Shown one piece after another: positions 35,920 through 48,559 of a stretch of 64,000 nt of DNA. Location of the stretch: contig CM059587.1 of assembly GCA_030407085.1 (NCBI GenBank), forward strand, positions 20,247,001 to 20,311,000. The letters are read 5' to 3'. Position 1 is the stretch's first letter; each line of letters starts with the position of its first letter. Position numbers and translations under genes: made by a program. This stretch comes from Trichopria drosophilae. Its lineage: Eukaryota; Arthropoda; Insecta; Hymenoptera; Diapriidae. The notes beneath the pieces were generated by a model. The model did not search any database, was not told the DNA's origin, and saw only the letters and a program-made list of their open reading frames with translations.

Positions 35920-36540
35920 CGCAGTGGGTTTTCTTCAGTTCGCGAAGAGTCGTGAATTACCTCGTATTTTTCCCATCGCGGCGGTTAAGGGGTTAATTAC
36001 ACCGACGCATCGGATGCACCCCGAAGGGGGAGGATAATAGTAAATGCGATACCACCAGCATGAAACGGAGACGATAGGTGTTGCGTGGGTGTTCCTGGCC
36101 TTTGTGTTCCTGGGGCATTCGATTCTCCCATCAGGGATGAAAAAAAAAATTCGATACGGCAATCGGGGTATAGAGCTCCAGCATCGTCGTACTCGTAACT
36201 TACTCAGCGATAACGGCCGAGCACGTTGGAGGTGGTCGGGATCCATTTGTTCTGCCGCCATCTTTCTTCTCGGGGACGCGTCGGCGTCGGCTGTCGTTGG
36301 GAGTCGTAACGTTATCGTTTGGCAATGTTGCCGTCCCGGACAATTGCCGTTCGCATATACCCTGTAAACACCCGACAGGAATATTGCGAGTTACCCGGAA
36401 ACCCCCCCGGGGTCCAGTGATCGATGATTTTACAGTTCTCTGATTTTTATGGCGTGTAAATAAGCCGTAGGCGAAATAAAATGGCGACGATTCGCAAAAT
36501 GTCGCCGGCCAGATCGCCTTCGTCTCTAAATTGCGTACAA
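35920..36540. other. Strongest GC/CpG island of the window
   Basis: About 620 bp with sustained balanced-to-GC-rich composition and many CpG. Overlapping frames of 107-108 codons are open on opposite strands (36044-36367 plus, 35935-36261 minus); neither is recognisable and mutual openness argues for composition, not coding. Sharp borders with AT-rich flanks and absence of any copy elsewhere in the window favour a conserved regulatory element or an unannotated first exon/CpG promoter. Confidence 0.45.
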
Positions 36541-36789
36541 TCTCGTGGAAAATGTAGGAATTGAGTTTTCATAGGTTTGTAAACAAGGATTGATGAAGAC
36601 ATTTATTTTTCACCAATATTCAGTCGGAAAATGTTTCATTTGTCTGCAAAATCGATTTTGTAAAATTATTTGAAAAACTTGCCTAAAGTTTACACTACTT
36701 TTCGTTTACAAAGTTTCCCAACAAACGTCCCCTTTTCTGCTTTTATTCTGAGTCGATTGTTGTTTCTTTACATCTACATCTAAGGCTTT

Positions 36790-37070
36790 CATATTGCAGT
36801 CCTATTTTATCACTTCCATCTTCAAGCGTTTACCCAAGCTGACAGAGTTTCAGACAGTTTCCCGTAGAGCTTTTCACTGCTGATGTTCTCGCCTCCTGTT
36901 GACCACGACCCAAGCAACTTTGAGGTCTTGCAATTTGAAAAACTTTTGCTGCTGCCTTCGAAGCGCACTTTTTCTTTGCAAATCTTAACTGTGTTCCTCG
37001 TTCTTCTGCGTTCCAGCTCCACGCCCTTCGACATTTTTTAAGAATTCTTTCTGGCTTGTACGAAACAAAG
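36790..37070. other. GC-enriched patch with overlapping minus-strand frames
   Basis: Minus-strand frames at 36822-37034 and 36830-37081 overlap in different registers. The minus-strand sequence is purine-rich and could be a decayed coding fragment (for example of a retroelement), but no motif is recognised. Confidence 0.3.
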
Positions 37071-37381
37071 AACATTACCAACCAACTTCTGGCGAAATGT
37101 TAATTTACGTCTCACTTTCAAAAGATTAGATGCTTGACATAATAATTAAGGAAATTTTACATTCTTTGTTTGAAACTAATATATTGGATTAAAATTAAGA
37201 GTAGATTGCTCTAATAATAGGTGGCGCGAAAACAACAAAATACCCAAGATTTGGATGTGAGTGTTTTGAAAAATAGAGGAAAGTCCGCAGCAGTGATATT
37301 CTCTCACTTCCTGTGTTTATCACTCCCTATACATAATTTAAGTAAATTTTGTGAATTCATTTCATATATAAATTGATTCTT

Positions 37382-37440
37382 ATTGCAGACTTTATAATAA
37401 CGGTCAATAAATAAAAATATGTGGGCTTAAGGTCTGCAAT
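37382..37440. repeat. 59 nt hairpin, 9 bp perfect arms
   Basis: ATTGCAGAC and GTCTGCAAT are exact inverses 41 nt apart. It could be a tiny MITE or chance; pairing inside the loop is weak. Confidence 0.3.
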
Positions 37441-37449
37441 TGGAACTGT

Positions 37450-39850
37450 AATTACACTATTTAATAAATATAAAAGAAGATATTATTTTCAATAATTACG
37501 AGTTACATTTTACGGAAATTTATGACATTTCAACTAAAAATTCATGTAGTATTTTAAAATCCTGAAATTTATGAAGTAAAATTCATAATCATTTAAGTTT
37601 TTATGTTCTTTTAAAATCAACATAATCTCGACATGGATGGAATTAACCTCAAGAATACCAAAAATATTTCATTATCAAATACAAATATTTGGAGAACGTA
37701 TTTTAATGTTTTTGCTTGTATTAGCCAACTATGCGCATTCTGAATACCCAATACCACTTTTAATTATCAATATAGATTCTTCATCACTTCTAACAATCGC
37801 GACATACATCTATTGAAGTAATTATTTTTATATCTGGTTGTTTTATTCTGTTGGTCCATGACTTTCTTTTCGAGGTTCTACTAAGCGTTAAATAATATCA
37901 AAAATATGTTGAACAGAAAAAACTAATTTTGAGAATAAATAAAATGTAAAATTATCGATACCCAATATTTTTAAAAATAACGATTGAGTAATTTGCGTTA
38001 TATTTGGTTCAGAGAAGTATTAAATGGTAGCCGCTATCAGATTTCAAAAATTAAAAACGTGGTTTCAATATTAATCTTGAATAATGAAAGTTAAATTACT
38101 GTTGTTCACCATACAATTTTCGACCGTATTTTTTTTGTTAGATATCTTTCGAATAAGAATTAATGAATAGTGGACATACAAATAAGGAAAAACGTATAAT
38201 TTTGCATAATTTTCGTTGGATATTAGGAAACCTATTTTCAACTAAAACTCATATATATTATAAAATATCAGACAAAATAATCATTTGTAACATTTTTATC
38301 GGCCATATTGTTCCCGATTGTTGATTTTTAAATATCTGCAGCCAATTTCGTAGTGAATAACAACAAATCTCTTTATGTACCATAAAAAATCGATCATCGG
38401 AAAAATTTGTGATTAAAAGGGTTAAAATTTCGGATCGATACGCTATTTTAATATCAATTTAGTGATGGAAGGTGGGTCTTATATAGGCATGCTGAAAATC
38501 AATATTTGGAAATGCGATCTTGTTAAATAATCATCATTTATTTCTTGAACAAATATGAAATATGATCTTTGGGTCATTGATTTATACAACGAAATAACTA
38601 AATTGGCTCCTCTATGATGTGGATTCGAATAGCAGCGAATATACTGCTACAGGTTATCAGGCTATATCGATTGTAATTGAGGCTAGATTTATTCGATTTG
38701 AATTAATTTGCATACAGCATTAATTCCATCCAATTTTGAAACGCGATTCCCCGCGTTATCGCTTGTATAAATTGAGCTATTTAAAACATCATTAATGTAA
38801 TACGCAATGAAGGACGGCTTTGTTATCTATAAAGCAATTGCGGTTTAAGAGTATAAGAGTGCACTTCAAGAATATTTAAAAAAAATACATTGATGTTGTA
38901 AATAAAATCGAGTTCTTTTCTTGAATGAGAGGATTTTTAATGAAAGAAAATGGCGACTTCAATTTTAAATTAAAATACGATATTATGTAATCAAACATTA
39001 ATAAGTCGATTTAAAATATGGTCTGCTGGATGGAAAGAAAAGTTTTATTTTAAAATTAAAATTTTAACATCAAGAAAGCATTTTGGTAAAAATGTATATA
39101 ATTAAATCGGTAGTTAATGAATTTAAACATATGTTTACTTTCAACAAGAAAATTTTCTAGTGATTTAATCGTTTCATCATACTGTGTTCTAGTTAGTAGA
39201 TTGTACCCGAACATTTAAGTCAGATAATGTGATTGTACATGTATTGAGTAAATATTTATTTAACATGAGTATATCATAAAAGTTTTTTCTTCGCCCACCA
39301 TGTGGCACACTGGCTTGTCTTTCTTTCCGCAATCGATGAGACTAAAGTTTTTTTCTTTTACAACCGTATAAAATATCTGTACGCAAAACATTCTGCTTTG
39401 ATTATTTATATAATATCCTAGTCAATTGTGTAAAGTAATGTAAGCCATCAAATTAATAAAATATTATCGCAGCATAACTTAGTGTACTTAAATTATAAGT
39501 TTTTCTTGAGATGTTACATATGACATTGTTTATAGAGCAAACGAAAATATTTATTGAAAGAGTATTAAACGTTTATTACTGATACCCAATGTAATCAACT
39601 ATTTCCTAGTTTCAAGTATTCAATGTTAATTCGGGATCATAACTGTTGAAATAAGAAAACACTCACAATGTTTAGTAACTACTTTCTACTATATAAAATA
39701 GGATTGTATGAAAAATTTAACAATGAAAATATTATAAAATTTAAATAAATTTGTTTGGTCTATAATTTTTTTCTTGCGCTAAAAAAGAAACTTTTTTACA
39801 AAATTTAGAGAAAACTTACCCTTTTATGTGCTACGTAGGGTGTAAATTTT
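37450..39850. other. AT-rich DNA; homeodomain-like words at 38620-38830
   Basis: No gene seen. The sub-stretch 38620-38830 is less simple than its flanks and contains TAATTG, ATTAAT and AATTAATTTGCAT words typical of insect developmental enhancers, but this is compositional evidence only. Confidence 0.35.
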
Positions 39851-39889
39851 TCATTAAAAATATTCATTTTTTTTATTGGACCCAATAAC

Positions 39890-40400
39890 CTTGAAATGTG
39901 ACCTTAAACGGACTTGACCTTGACTTTATTTTCAAACGCGTGACAAATTGTCATTAATCTACCACCCTGAACGGATCAGATTTCTGCAAAGTACACGTCG
40001 CTGATCCAGCATTTTGGGAAGGGCAGGGACGTGCAAGTGACGTGTAAAGCTGGGGAACACTTATTTAAAACATTAAATCCCCCAGTAAAAGAAATTATTT
40101 TCAATTACTTTCAATTACACAATTACAGAATGCAGAATTTACCCCTATTTTTGATCTCGGGTTCAAAAATAGTTGGTCCCATTAAGACAAATATTTCATC
40201 TATCAAATGACCCCTAATTTTTATTCCAAGATTACTATCAAGGTCACCACCAGGTAGTCCAACTTGGAACTTTCACTTTGAAAAGACCTAGACGTAGAAC
40301 TTTCTTTCCAAATTTGCGATAAAAATAGTGGTTCGCATTTAAAACAAGAACTTGACCTTTAAATGACCTTCACAATCAAGGTCTAAAATTTTTTATCAGA
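39890..40400. repeat. AAGGTCA-rich dispersed repeat
   Basis: Numerous GACCTT/AAGGTC words, including exact TGACCTTGA at 39915-39923 and TCAAGGTCA at 40238-40246. Flanking phrases resemble other AAGGTCA-bearing repeats at 21.5, 46.4, 47.9 and 62.7 kb. Confidence 0.5.
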
Positions 40401-40499
40401 AAATGCTTTTCTTTCAAGATATTCCGGTCCATAAGCTAAATTAAGTCACCATATGTGTAATATAATATAGAAGTGATTTTGAACCTGGTAACATGACAA

Positions 40500-41040
40500 G
40501 TTTTAACCGCCATCTTGGTTTGCAAGATGCAAAAATAATTTCAATTATATAATCATAAATAACCTTCTTCGTTCCTTATTATTATTGTAGTGTGTAAGTA
40601 GATTAATTATCTTGTAATATATCAAGTATTTATTGTCTATTTTTGATATGCCATTTTGTTGTTGAATTAGTGTTTGGTTCTCTAATTTAGAAACAATGGA
40701 AGATTATTCAAAATTGAGTAGGAGTGATGTGTAAATAAACTAGCAATATAAGATATCACGAGATTTAGCCTACAGTCTGATACTTTGTACGCCATATTGT
40801 ATTTGCACAGATAAATACTAATACGAACATCATGCACAAACTTGATTATTTTATTAACATTTCGATAGCTAAATGTATTGATTATATTTGTAAACTGAAA
40901 AAAATATCGAATTTTGGAAATTTCAACATTTCGCCGCCATTTTGGATTCGCAATTTTGTTGATAAAATGTTCATACAAACAACAATGAAAGATAATTCAG
41001 AAGTGAATGGGGTAATTTTGTACCTAGCAACATGAAAACC
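40500..41040 (+). repeat. CGCCATTTTGGATTCGC-type dispersed repeat
   Basis: AACCGCCATCTTGG at 40508 and CGCCGCCATTTTGGATTCGC at 40932 resemble 34040-34300 and 51110-51310. Frames here (98 codons minus, 67 plus) overlap on opposite strands and appear fortuitous. Confidence 0.4.
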
Positions 41041-41339
41041 CAATAATTTTAGTTCACCTTAAGATATTTCGTATGTCATATTGAATTTTTACAACAATTT
41101 CGGCAGTTTTGTTCCGCAAAAAAAAATCTTCCACGACTGTTTAATATAAATATCGGGTTCACCAATTACATGCTATAGAAATCGGGATTCCGGAAAAATA
41201 AACAATCTGATCTCAAAATCCTTTATACTCATTCAATCTCAAACATATTTTTGTCTAATTTTGTAGACAGAAAAATTGCATATACAAAATAGACAAAAAT
41301 ACAAAAACGAAATGCTGCTAGGTTTACATGTGTTTTAAT

Positions 41340-41560
41340 ATCGGCACGATTACATTACAAATGCACAGCAATTACTCGGCGGATGCTATGCCAGCATCGC
41401 GCGGAAAGATTTATACAATTCGCATTAGTATGCAAATTGAAATGAGAAATAAAGCCATAACGATTATACTGCTAGCGAGCAGATGTCGTTGTTAGTCTCC
41501 GAGTTGCTATAGTTACGCACCGCGCGTGTGTAAATAACCCATAAACATAATAGTTCTAGC
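41340..41560. other. GC-enriched unique island with octamer motif
   Basis: About 200 bp with CpG (TCGGCGGATGCTATGCC, CACCGCGCGTGTG) in AT-rich flanks. Contains the POU octamer ATGCAAAT at 41430-41437. It is a candidate conserved non-coding element. Confidence 0.35.
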
Positions 41561-41958
41561 ACAGTGGTAAGAGTATAGTGATTCGGCGTAGTCAAGTTGT
41601 GTATACGCGTACGTAATCGGTGGTTCTTAAATTATTATTAGAACGTATGATTATCATGACCGAGAAAATAATATGTAAACCAAAAATGATGTTATTAAGA
41701 TAAATGCTTTTGTTAGGCATTTAATCCATTGTGTGATGGGTCATTGAATGACCCACAAATACAAGAAAAATAATATTTAAATTAGTGGCGTTTTTTCATT
41801 TAAAATCTTTTTTACAGTAGTTTTTTATAAAATTTAAAAGTATTTTCCAAAATTTGTTTCATATTTGATGCTAATTCGAAAAACAAAAAAAGCTAATTGT
41901 ATTTTTAATCGCAAGTCGAAATGAGTAGTTACATTTACTTCATTTATATCCAAATTTA

Positions 41959-42734
41959 CACTACCGGTCAAAAGTTCGTGAACGCTTTGAATTTTTTAAC
42001 TCATCAAATAATGCGTTCTACCTCCGATTCCTTAACGATAATGATAAAACTCATTAGATGTGTTTTAAAGTACAGTAATAAAGCTTTCAATTGGTCCATT
42101 TAGTTTTACTTCAAACGTTATAGTTTCTCAGTTGTCAAATTTTAAAAATGTTAAAATTTGCCATTTTTTTTCTTTCGACTTTTAACAAACACAAAAAGTC
42201 TAATAAATTTTTATGTATATTTCCAATTTTTGGCTAAATACTATCATTCAAAAGCTTTGACATAGCTCTTGTAAAAAGGACATACGATTTTTTTTGTCAG
42301 AGTTACTATTTTTTTGAGTTATCAACTTTTTGCCTTTTTCCACAGAATTCTGACAAAATGAGGTAAACTGGCAATTTTCAAAAAATCATAACTCAGGAAC
42401 AAAAAATCGTATCCACTTTTCACAAGAGCCATTTTAAAGCCCTTGAATTGTAGTATTTCGACAAAAATTGACTTTATGCAGAAACATTTTTTATACTTTT
42501 TGTCAGTGTTTAAAGTCGAAAGAAAAAAATTGCAAAATTTAACATTTTTAAAATTTGGCAACTACGAAACTATAACGTCTGAAGTAAAACTAAATGCACC
42601 AATTGAAAGCTTTATTTGTGTACTTTAAAAGACATCCAATGAGTTTTATCATTATCGTTAACGATTCAGAGATAGAACGCATTATTTGATGATTTAACAA
42701 ATTCAGAGCGTTCACGAACTTTTGGCCGGTAGTG
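41959..42734. mobile_element. Tc1/mariner-type full-length fold-back element, 776 bp
   Basis: It begins CACTACCGGTCAAAAGTTCG and ends with its inverse (one substitution), flanked by TA (41957-41958 and 42735-42736). The two halves are inverted copies along their whole length (apex near 42346), with about 85-90% agreement in the outer parts by eye. CACTACCGGTCAAAAGTT is a terminal sequence type known from Tc1-like transposons. There is no transposase; a deletion or capture event created a giant palindrome. Confidence 0.85.
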
Positions 42735-42749
42735 TATGTTAGGCTGTAG

Positions 42750-43390
42750 AAAATTTCTCAATTTCACAAAATAACAGAGCCCCAAAATGTAAATGTATTA
42801 TTTATGTTTTGTTTTCGTTTGCTTTTTTAGTTAAATCTTTATTTTAGTAAAAGAAAATATACAGAATGTAATGACTTGTTGTAATGAATGTAATGGCTTC
42901 AAAAAATTACTTAATTTTAAGAATTATTATAATAATTACGGTGCATCCAAAAATTGCTTGCGAAATATTTTGAGACACTAATTCAGTTATTGCTTTATTT
43001 TTTATTATTTGATTATTTTTGTCTACTTGATGAAGTGCTCATAATCATGCTAACACATTACATCCCGACAATAACATCAGGAAAACTGATCAAACTAGAG
43101 TATATATGTATAACATACTTACATGTTGTTCAGTAACACTGTATGAAAATCAAAGATCCCGTGAGACTTGTAGACCAGAATAATTGCAATGATATTACAT
43201 GTAATTAGTATAGCTAATTGAAATGCTGCAAAAGCTACTGCCGCTGAAATAGCATTGTGATTGGGATTATAAAAATAACACAGAGATCGGTAGAATACGA
43301 ATAGCTAATTATAGAAATGTGGCTAGGCATGATTTCTAATGGAATGAATTCTGGATGTAGAAAATAGATTTTATAATACATGAATATCAG
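42750..43390. other. AT-rich spacer, nothing identified
   Basis: Frame 42954-43136 (60 codons) is leucine/isoleucine-rich from AT content only. Confidence 0.4.
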
Positions 43391-43399
43391 AAATAATCC

Positions 43400-44560
43400 A
43401 TATATCTCTTAAAAAAGAACCAGGAACTTCAATATTTACACGCCAAAGTTACCCCGTAAATATTTAAAATGAGACTTGAGACACTAATAAATAGATCAAA
43501 ATACATCTTTAAGAGTTCTTTAAGAGTTCTTGAACATGCCAGAAGAATGTTCCAATAAAACTGATAATGCTTCCATAAGAACTAGTGAATATATAAGTTG
43601 CTCGAGTTTGCCCTCTTAAGATAACATGACACACCAGTTTTTGGATTCCATCGTTATCTACTAGAAGACACATGATAATGCTTTACAAAAAAAATGATTC
43701 AACATAACATTTTCGACTCTTCGATTTAAGACCTCAACTATAAGATCTCTTCGAGATTACTACTTTGGCAAGTTATAACAGAAATTTCACTGAGAGTTCG
43801 AAATTATCATAACTGAAACTCTTTAAGACGTCTTTTTGGCAATATTTTAGAGAGCTTTAGAGTATTTCCTCCTCTTTATTAGGTATGAGTTTTCTGATAT
43901 CATCAATCAGTATGCAGATAAAGTAAAACGCTAACTAACGTCATCTAGTCTCCCTAAAAAAAACTAAGTTCTCAAAACTGTGGTTTGCGTTACCAAATGA
44001 AAATGATTTTTTTTAAAGATGGTGAAAGCCAAAGATCTCATGCATTGGACCTATTCAAGGTTAAAACATTAAAGGGATGGTTTACGCATCAAATCAGCTA
44101 TATCAAATTTTTGTTAAAAATCACAATTAATTATTTCTTTAGTAATTTTTGGCATTTTTAAGTGTGCTTTAAGAGTTTTCAAATATCCTTCAAAGATTGC
44201 TCCAATAAAAAGAATAATGCTGACTTCTAGAATTAAGAATTATACGTCGATATTAAAAACTAGCTATAAAACGTTTTCGAGTTTTCCTTTGAGGATAAAA
44301 TAAATATCTTAATCAAAGATTGTTAATTCTTTCATTTCTTATAAATTCTTACGTTGTAACGTGGCACATTTAAGATCTTATGAATATATCTTGCTTATAA
44401 GATGTCATAAATACTATTCAGAAGGAGCTCTTTAAATGATCTTTAAGAAAACTTATGCGTGATTTTAAAGGTTTCAAAAGATTTCGTAAATATAAGATCT
44501 GATGAAAGAGCTTTTATTTAAGAGCAATGACTCTCATTTTAAAATAAATGGTTTAATTGA
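43400..44560. repeat. Degenerate CTTTAAGA-rich repeat, copy C
   Basis: CATCTTTAAGAGTTCTTTAA, TAAGATCTCTTCGAGATTA, AGGAGCTCTTTAAATGATCT and similar phrases cluster here. 44390-44500 matches the phrase order of 28880-28990. Confidence 0.4.
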
Positions 44561-44569
44561 AGATGAAAC

Positions 44570-46360
44570 TTCTTAGAATTAAGATTCTGTTATTGCACTT
44601 CCTTAACACAATTCATTCGTAGCTTCTATTCGATTATGCTAATGATAAATACTGTTAACGTGGTTGTTCTTTCATTGATGATATTGTTTCATATAACGTC
44701 GTGCGAGTTCATTTTTTGATTCGATCGATACCTAGCGTTACTAAAAGTAACTCAGATTTAAATGCTGTGGAGGACTTTATCACGAAATATTATCCAAAAA
44801 AGATAAATTTAAAACCTAAAATTAAAGACGTTTTCTATATTTAACACATTACAACTAAGAATTTCTTCAAGAAATATTTTTAGAATACCTCTTTAAGAAG
44901 TATATGTTTAGAAGCCATGTTATTTATTTATATAATTTTTTAACAAGTTTTAAGACCATAATTTAATAAAATACAATAAAATGTACAATAACAAAATAGC
45001 TACTATTAACAAACACTGCAATTTAAAATTAGTAAATGAGAAAGAAGCCAAGAAAATCGGAATTCACGTACTAAACGTTTGTGCAAAAAAGGTTCTAAAA
45101 AATTTCCAAGCAATTTTTCAGAATGTTTTGTTATATTTTTCAATAAAATGCTAATGTGATAAGCTGTATATGATTTCGAGAAAAATGTTTCAAATTATTT
45201 TCTTCTTCGTATTTTTTCAATGTTGTTTTTTCATATTGAAATAATGTTGGACTTGTTTGAAATAAAGAAATCGAGTTCTCGGGAATTGGACTTTAAAACC
45301 TGCATATTAACATTTTGAAAATACAGGTGAAAGTATCCAAAAAGACGGCTAAAACACGAAAAAATCAGCGAAAGGTTCAAGAATTATCTTACTTGAAAAT
45401 GATACACTTCTGAAAAAAATATTAATCGAGTATATAATAGTTTAATTTTTGATGATATCTTGGTAGTTGTGGTCGAATGAATTCATCGGTCTTCCTGACC
45501 TGAATGCTAGCTATCTTTATGATGAACTATCTCTAACCACATGGGAAATTGTACAGCATTTTTAACTTCTAGTGTCGACATCGTTTTTCTCAAACTTATG
45601 CTGTTTTTCATTACGTTTATGGATGTAATCGCATAAAAACGTACTATATCGTATTTATATTCCAAGGTATAATATAAGATTTTCAAACATTTTATGGAAA
45701 AATTAAGAAAATATAAAAAATGTCCAAGTCGCCAATAATTTTGGAAAAATTCCTTTTATTCTTCTGATCTATGCAATGACTGAAAACAAATGAATTAAAT
45801 ATCGTAGAATGATTAAGGATAATCACGCAGTATATAGTTTTGGACGTCGACCTCAAATTCCATTTTGGCATTGATGTATAATCGTCTTATTAAAGTTTTT
45901 TTCCCTTGAAATGTCTACGGTATGATTTCTAATTTCTAATAAATTTTAGGTTCGGTTTTTGAAATATCAATCCCACGAATTATAAAGCCATAATACTTAT
46001 GTTTGTTTCTATTTTCATTGATAACAAATGTAATTTTCTAAAATCTACTCTTTAGCGGCGAGAATTTTGGTCGACTTTCGGTTATTGATACCTATGTAGG
46101 CTGACAATCAATTATCTAGTAATATCCAGTAGATCCAGCAATTCTATAAATGCTCTGGATTTTATTTTGACGTAATTGTCGAAACTTCCTGGTTTAAGAG
46201 TATGGCATCCTCATAGGGATTGTTTTAAGTGGTTACATTTGACTCCACATTAAATACTGGCAATCCATAAAAAGTATTATATTTCATTTTTGCGTAATAA
46301 CTTGCGATTTGCGAGTATACTTCCGAAAAGGTAACACCTCCAATTTCTTTTTGTGACAAT
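44570..46360. other. AT-rich DNA, nothing identified
   Basis: A GTCGACCTCAAATTCCATTT phrase near 45846 recalls the CGCCAT-type repeat family. Otherwise nothing is seen. Confidence 0.4.
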
Positions 46361-46364
46361 GGCT

Positions 46365-46622
46365 TTTACGCGCTGATTAGGAATATCGTAATGAACATGG
46401 GCGTCAAGGTCATCTTCAAGGTCAAAAAGTCAAAATTAAAAAAAAACGCGTTTGTTTGTTTTACGTACACATACAAATGTAAAATCTCGTAGTTACAATC
46501 AGAATTAGATGTTCTTTCTCCGAAATAAATGCCAAAAACTTGAAAAACGAATGTTTTTTTCGTTTTGACCTTTACAGTGACCTTGTCACCAAATTTCATT
46601 ATGATATTCGTAATCGGCGTAC
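46365..46622. mobile_element. Short fold-back element with two TCAAGGTCA sites
   Basis: The left end ACGCGCTGATTAGGAATATC is mirrored by the right end read inversely, ACGCCGATTACGAATATCAT; arms run about 80 bp. Exact TCAAGGTCA at 46404-46412 and 46416-46424, with diverged inverse counterparts in the right arm. A 77-codon minus-strand frame (46366-46599) is a by-product. No target duplication identified. Confidence 0.6.
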
Positions 46623-46929
46623 CAAAATATTTCGGAAACCATAGCTATAATAAAAATTGTTGCGTTTTCGGAAGCACATCCCCGTTTTCTATTTTTATGG
46701 TGGCCCGAACGAACTCCTTGATTTAGAATGCATTTCGGAATGTAATATCGATCACCAAAAACAAAACTTGAAGCTGTTGTAGAATTCCCTACATATTCTG
46801 GTGACCAAAGTACTGAACCATAGAGTATTATAGGTTTTTAGCCAAAATGTTATGCAGCTATACAATTTATAGAGCTATTATTGTTTTCTTATTACATGAA
46901 TCTATTCGATACTATTTATTTTTACTCTG

Positions 46930-47460
46930 GACGTCATAAAGCAAAATACAATTTGTACGGTCGAGAGGCAGTATCTCGGTTATGTCTGGTGAAAAAGCAA
47001 AGATGAAACTCAATTTCCCCATGATGAACGTTGGTTCTAGGGGCTCGTATATGACGTCAAACAGACAAATCACGCGGTCCACACGCAAACCCCAGTTTTT
47101 TATAACAGCCTGGCGTAAAATAGAGCAGATGTCCCGCAGGGTTGCCAACCCCCCGCCGATACCACAGTGCGGATTACGAGGACGTAACATTCTGGAGGTC
47201 GGGGATATGGCGACGACCGAATTACGCCTGAAAAATAATACATCGCTATCCAGGACCGAGTCATGAATTTAATTGCGGCCTGATATCCGAGCCCGACATC
47301 TACCTCGGTTTCGACGCACGTATATGTGGAATGTCCCTGAAAATATTTCAGAATTGTATGTTTTATATCCTTTGTTTCTGTTTACTTTTCCACCCACGTT
47401 CCGGAACCTCATGGAGTTTGAATTTTCAACCCCTTCTGACGATCCTCGTAGATCACTTTG
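46930..47460. other. GC/CpG-rich unique island
   Basis: Contains GGTTGCCAACCCCCCGCCGA and GGAGGTCGGGGATATGGCG. Both strands are open in overlapping frames (46982-47266 plus, 46912-47190 minus); neither product is recognisable. Candidate conserved non-coding DNA. Confidence 0.4.
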
Positions 47461-47796
47461 AAATGTTGACAGATCAATACTCTGATTTTTGAAGTATCTA
47501 TTTTTAGCATTGCTCCAAAAGCAACGCTTCAATTGAAAGGCAAGAGATATTTGTTATGTCAAAAAATGAAGCAAAGTATTTCGACATTTTTGGAGTCCTT
47601 CTCAAGTGGAATTTCTTGCCAATTAGTTCCCAAAATAGCTCATAGTTCGGAAAGAAGTCTTCCTGAGTTCACTTCGAACATATCTATAAGATACCTTACA
47701 GATACATATACTATATACTGCATTTTTTTTTACTACATTTTACACGTCTGTCCAGAATTACCACCTGAAATGGAAAATTTCTGTGTACTTAATATA

Positions 47797-48550
47797 CAGG
47801 GTGATACAAAAGTCCCGGAACACCAAAATATCTCAGCGAGAGGACATTTTCGAGGAAAATGTTTCAGACAAAAGTTTAAGGATTTTTCCCTGGCTATTTA
47901 ATGGTACCATAGAATTTGACCTTGCACATGAGCTTGAAGATTATTCCACGGTCAAATTAATTTTTTTAAATGGAAACTGCTATTTTTTAATGGATTCGGA
48001 AAGAGCAACAAATTGTATTTCCGAATATGATATGGTCGATTTTTCCGGCAAGGTCACAGGGGTTACAATTTGTTGCTGTTTTCGAATCCGTAAAAAAATA
48101 GCAGTTTCAATTTAAAGAAATTAATTTGACCTGGAAATAACCTTCAAGGTTATGTTCAAGGTCAAATTCAATGGTGACATTAAATAGCCAAAGAAAAATC
48201 CTTGAACTTTTGTCTGAAACATTTTCCGCATAAATGCACTCCCGCTAAGTTAATTCGCAGTTCCGGGACTTTTCAGTTTGACCTTGACATGACTTTGCCG
48301 GAAAAATCGACCATATCATATTCGGATGTAAAATTTTGTGTTCTTTCCGAATCCGTGAGAAATAATATGGTTTTCCATTAAAAAAAAAAACAAACTTGAC
48401 CTTGAAATAACCTTAAAGTCTTGAAGGTCAAATTCAATATCGCCATAATAGCCAGGGAAAAATTCTTCAACTTTTGTCTGAAACATTTTCCCCGAAAATG
48501 CCCTCTCGCTGAGATATTTTGGTGCTCCGGGACTTTTGGATCATCCTGGA
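47797..48550. mobile_element. Fold-back element with a duplicated half and AAGGTCA sites
   Basis: The left end CAGGGTGATACAAAAGTCCC and the inverse of the right end, CAGGATGATCCAAAAGTCCC, start arms sharing TCTCAGCGAGAGG and AAATGTTTCAGACAAAAGTT. Three modules occur: one forward (about 47797-48060) and two in reverse (about 48060-48275 and 48285-48550). Exact TCAAGGTCA or its inverse lies at 48156, 48279 and 48397. Frames of 110-122 codons overlapping the left module are by-products. ACAGGGTGAT-type ends recur in insect repeats, but the family is not certain. Confidence 0.7.
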
Positions 48551-48559
48551 TTTTCTCAT

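Noticed and set aside
36044..36367. 107-codon frame as a protein gene
   Set aside because: An overlapping 108-codon frame is open on the other strand; low stop density in a GC island explains both.
47533..47901. Longest open frame in the window (122 codons, + strand)
   Set aside because: It runs into the fold-back repeat at 47797, has no recognisable domain, and its length is unremarkable for chance.
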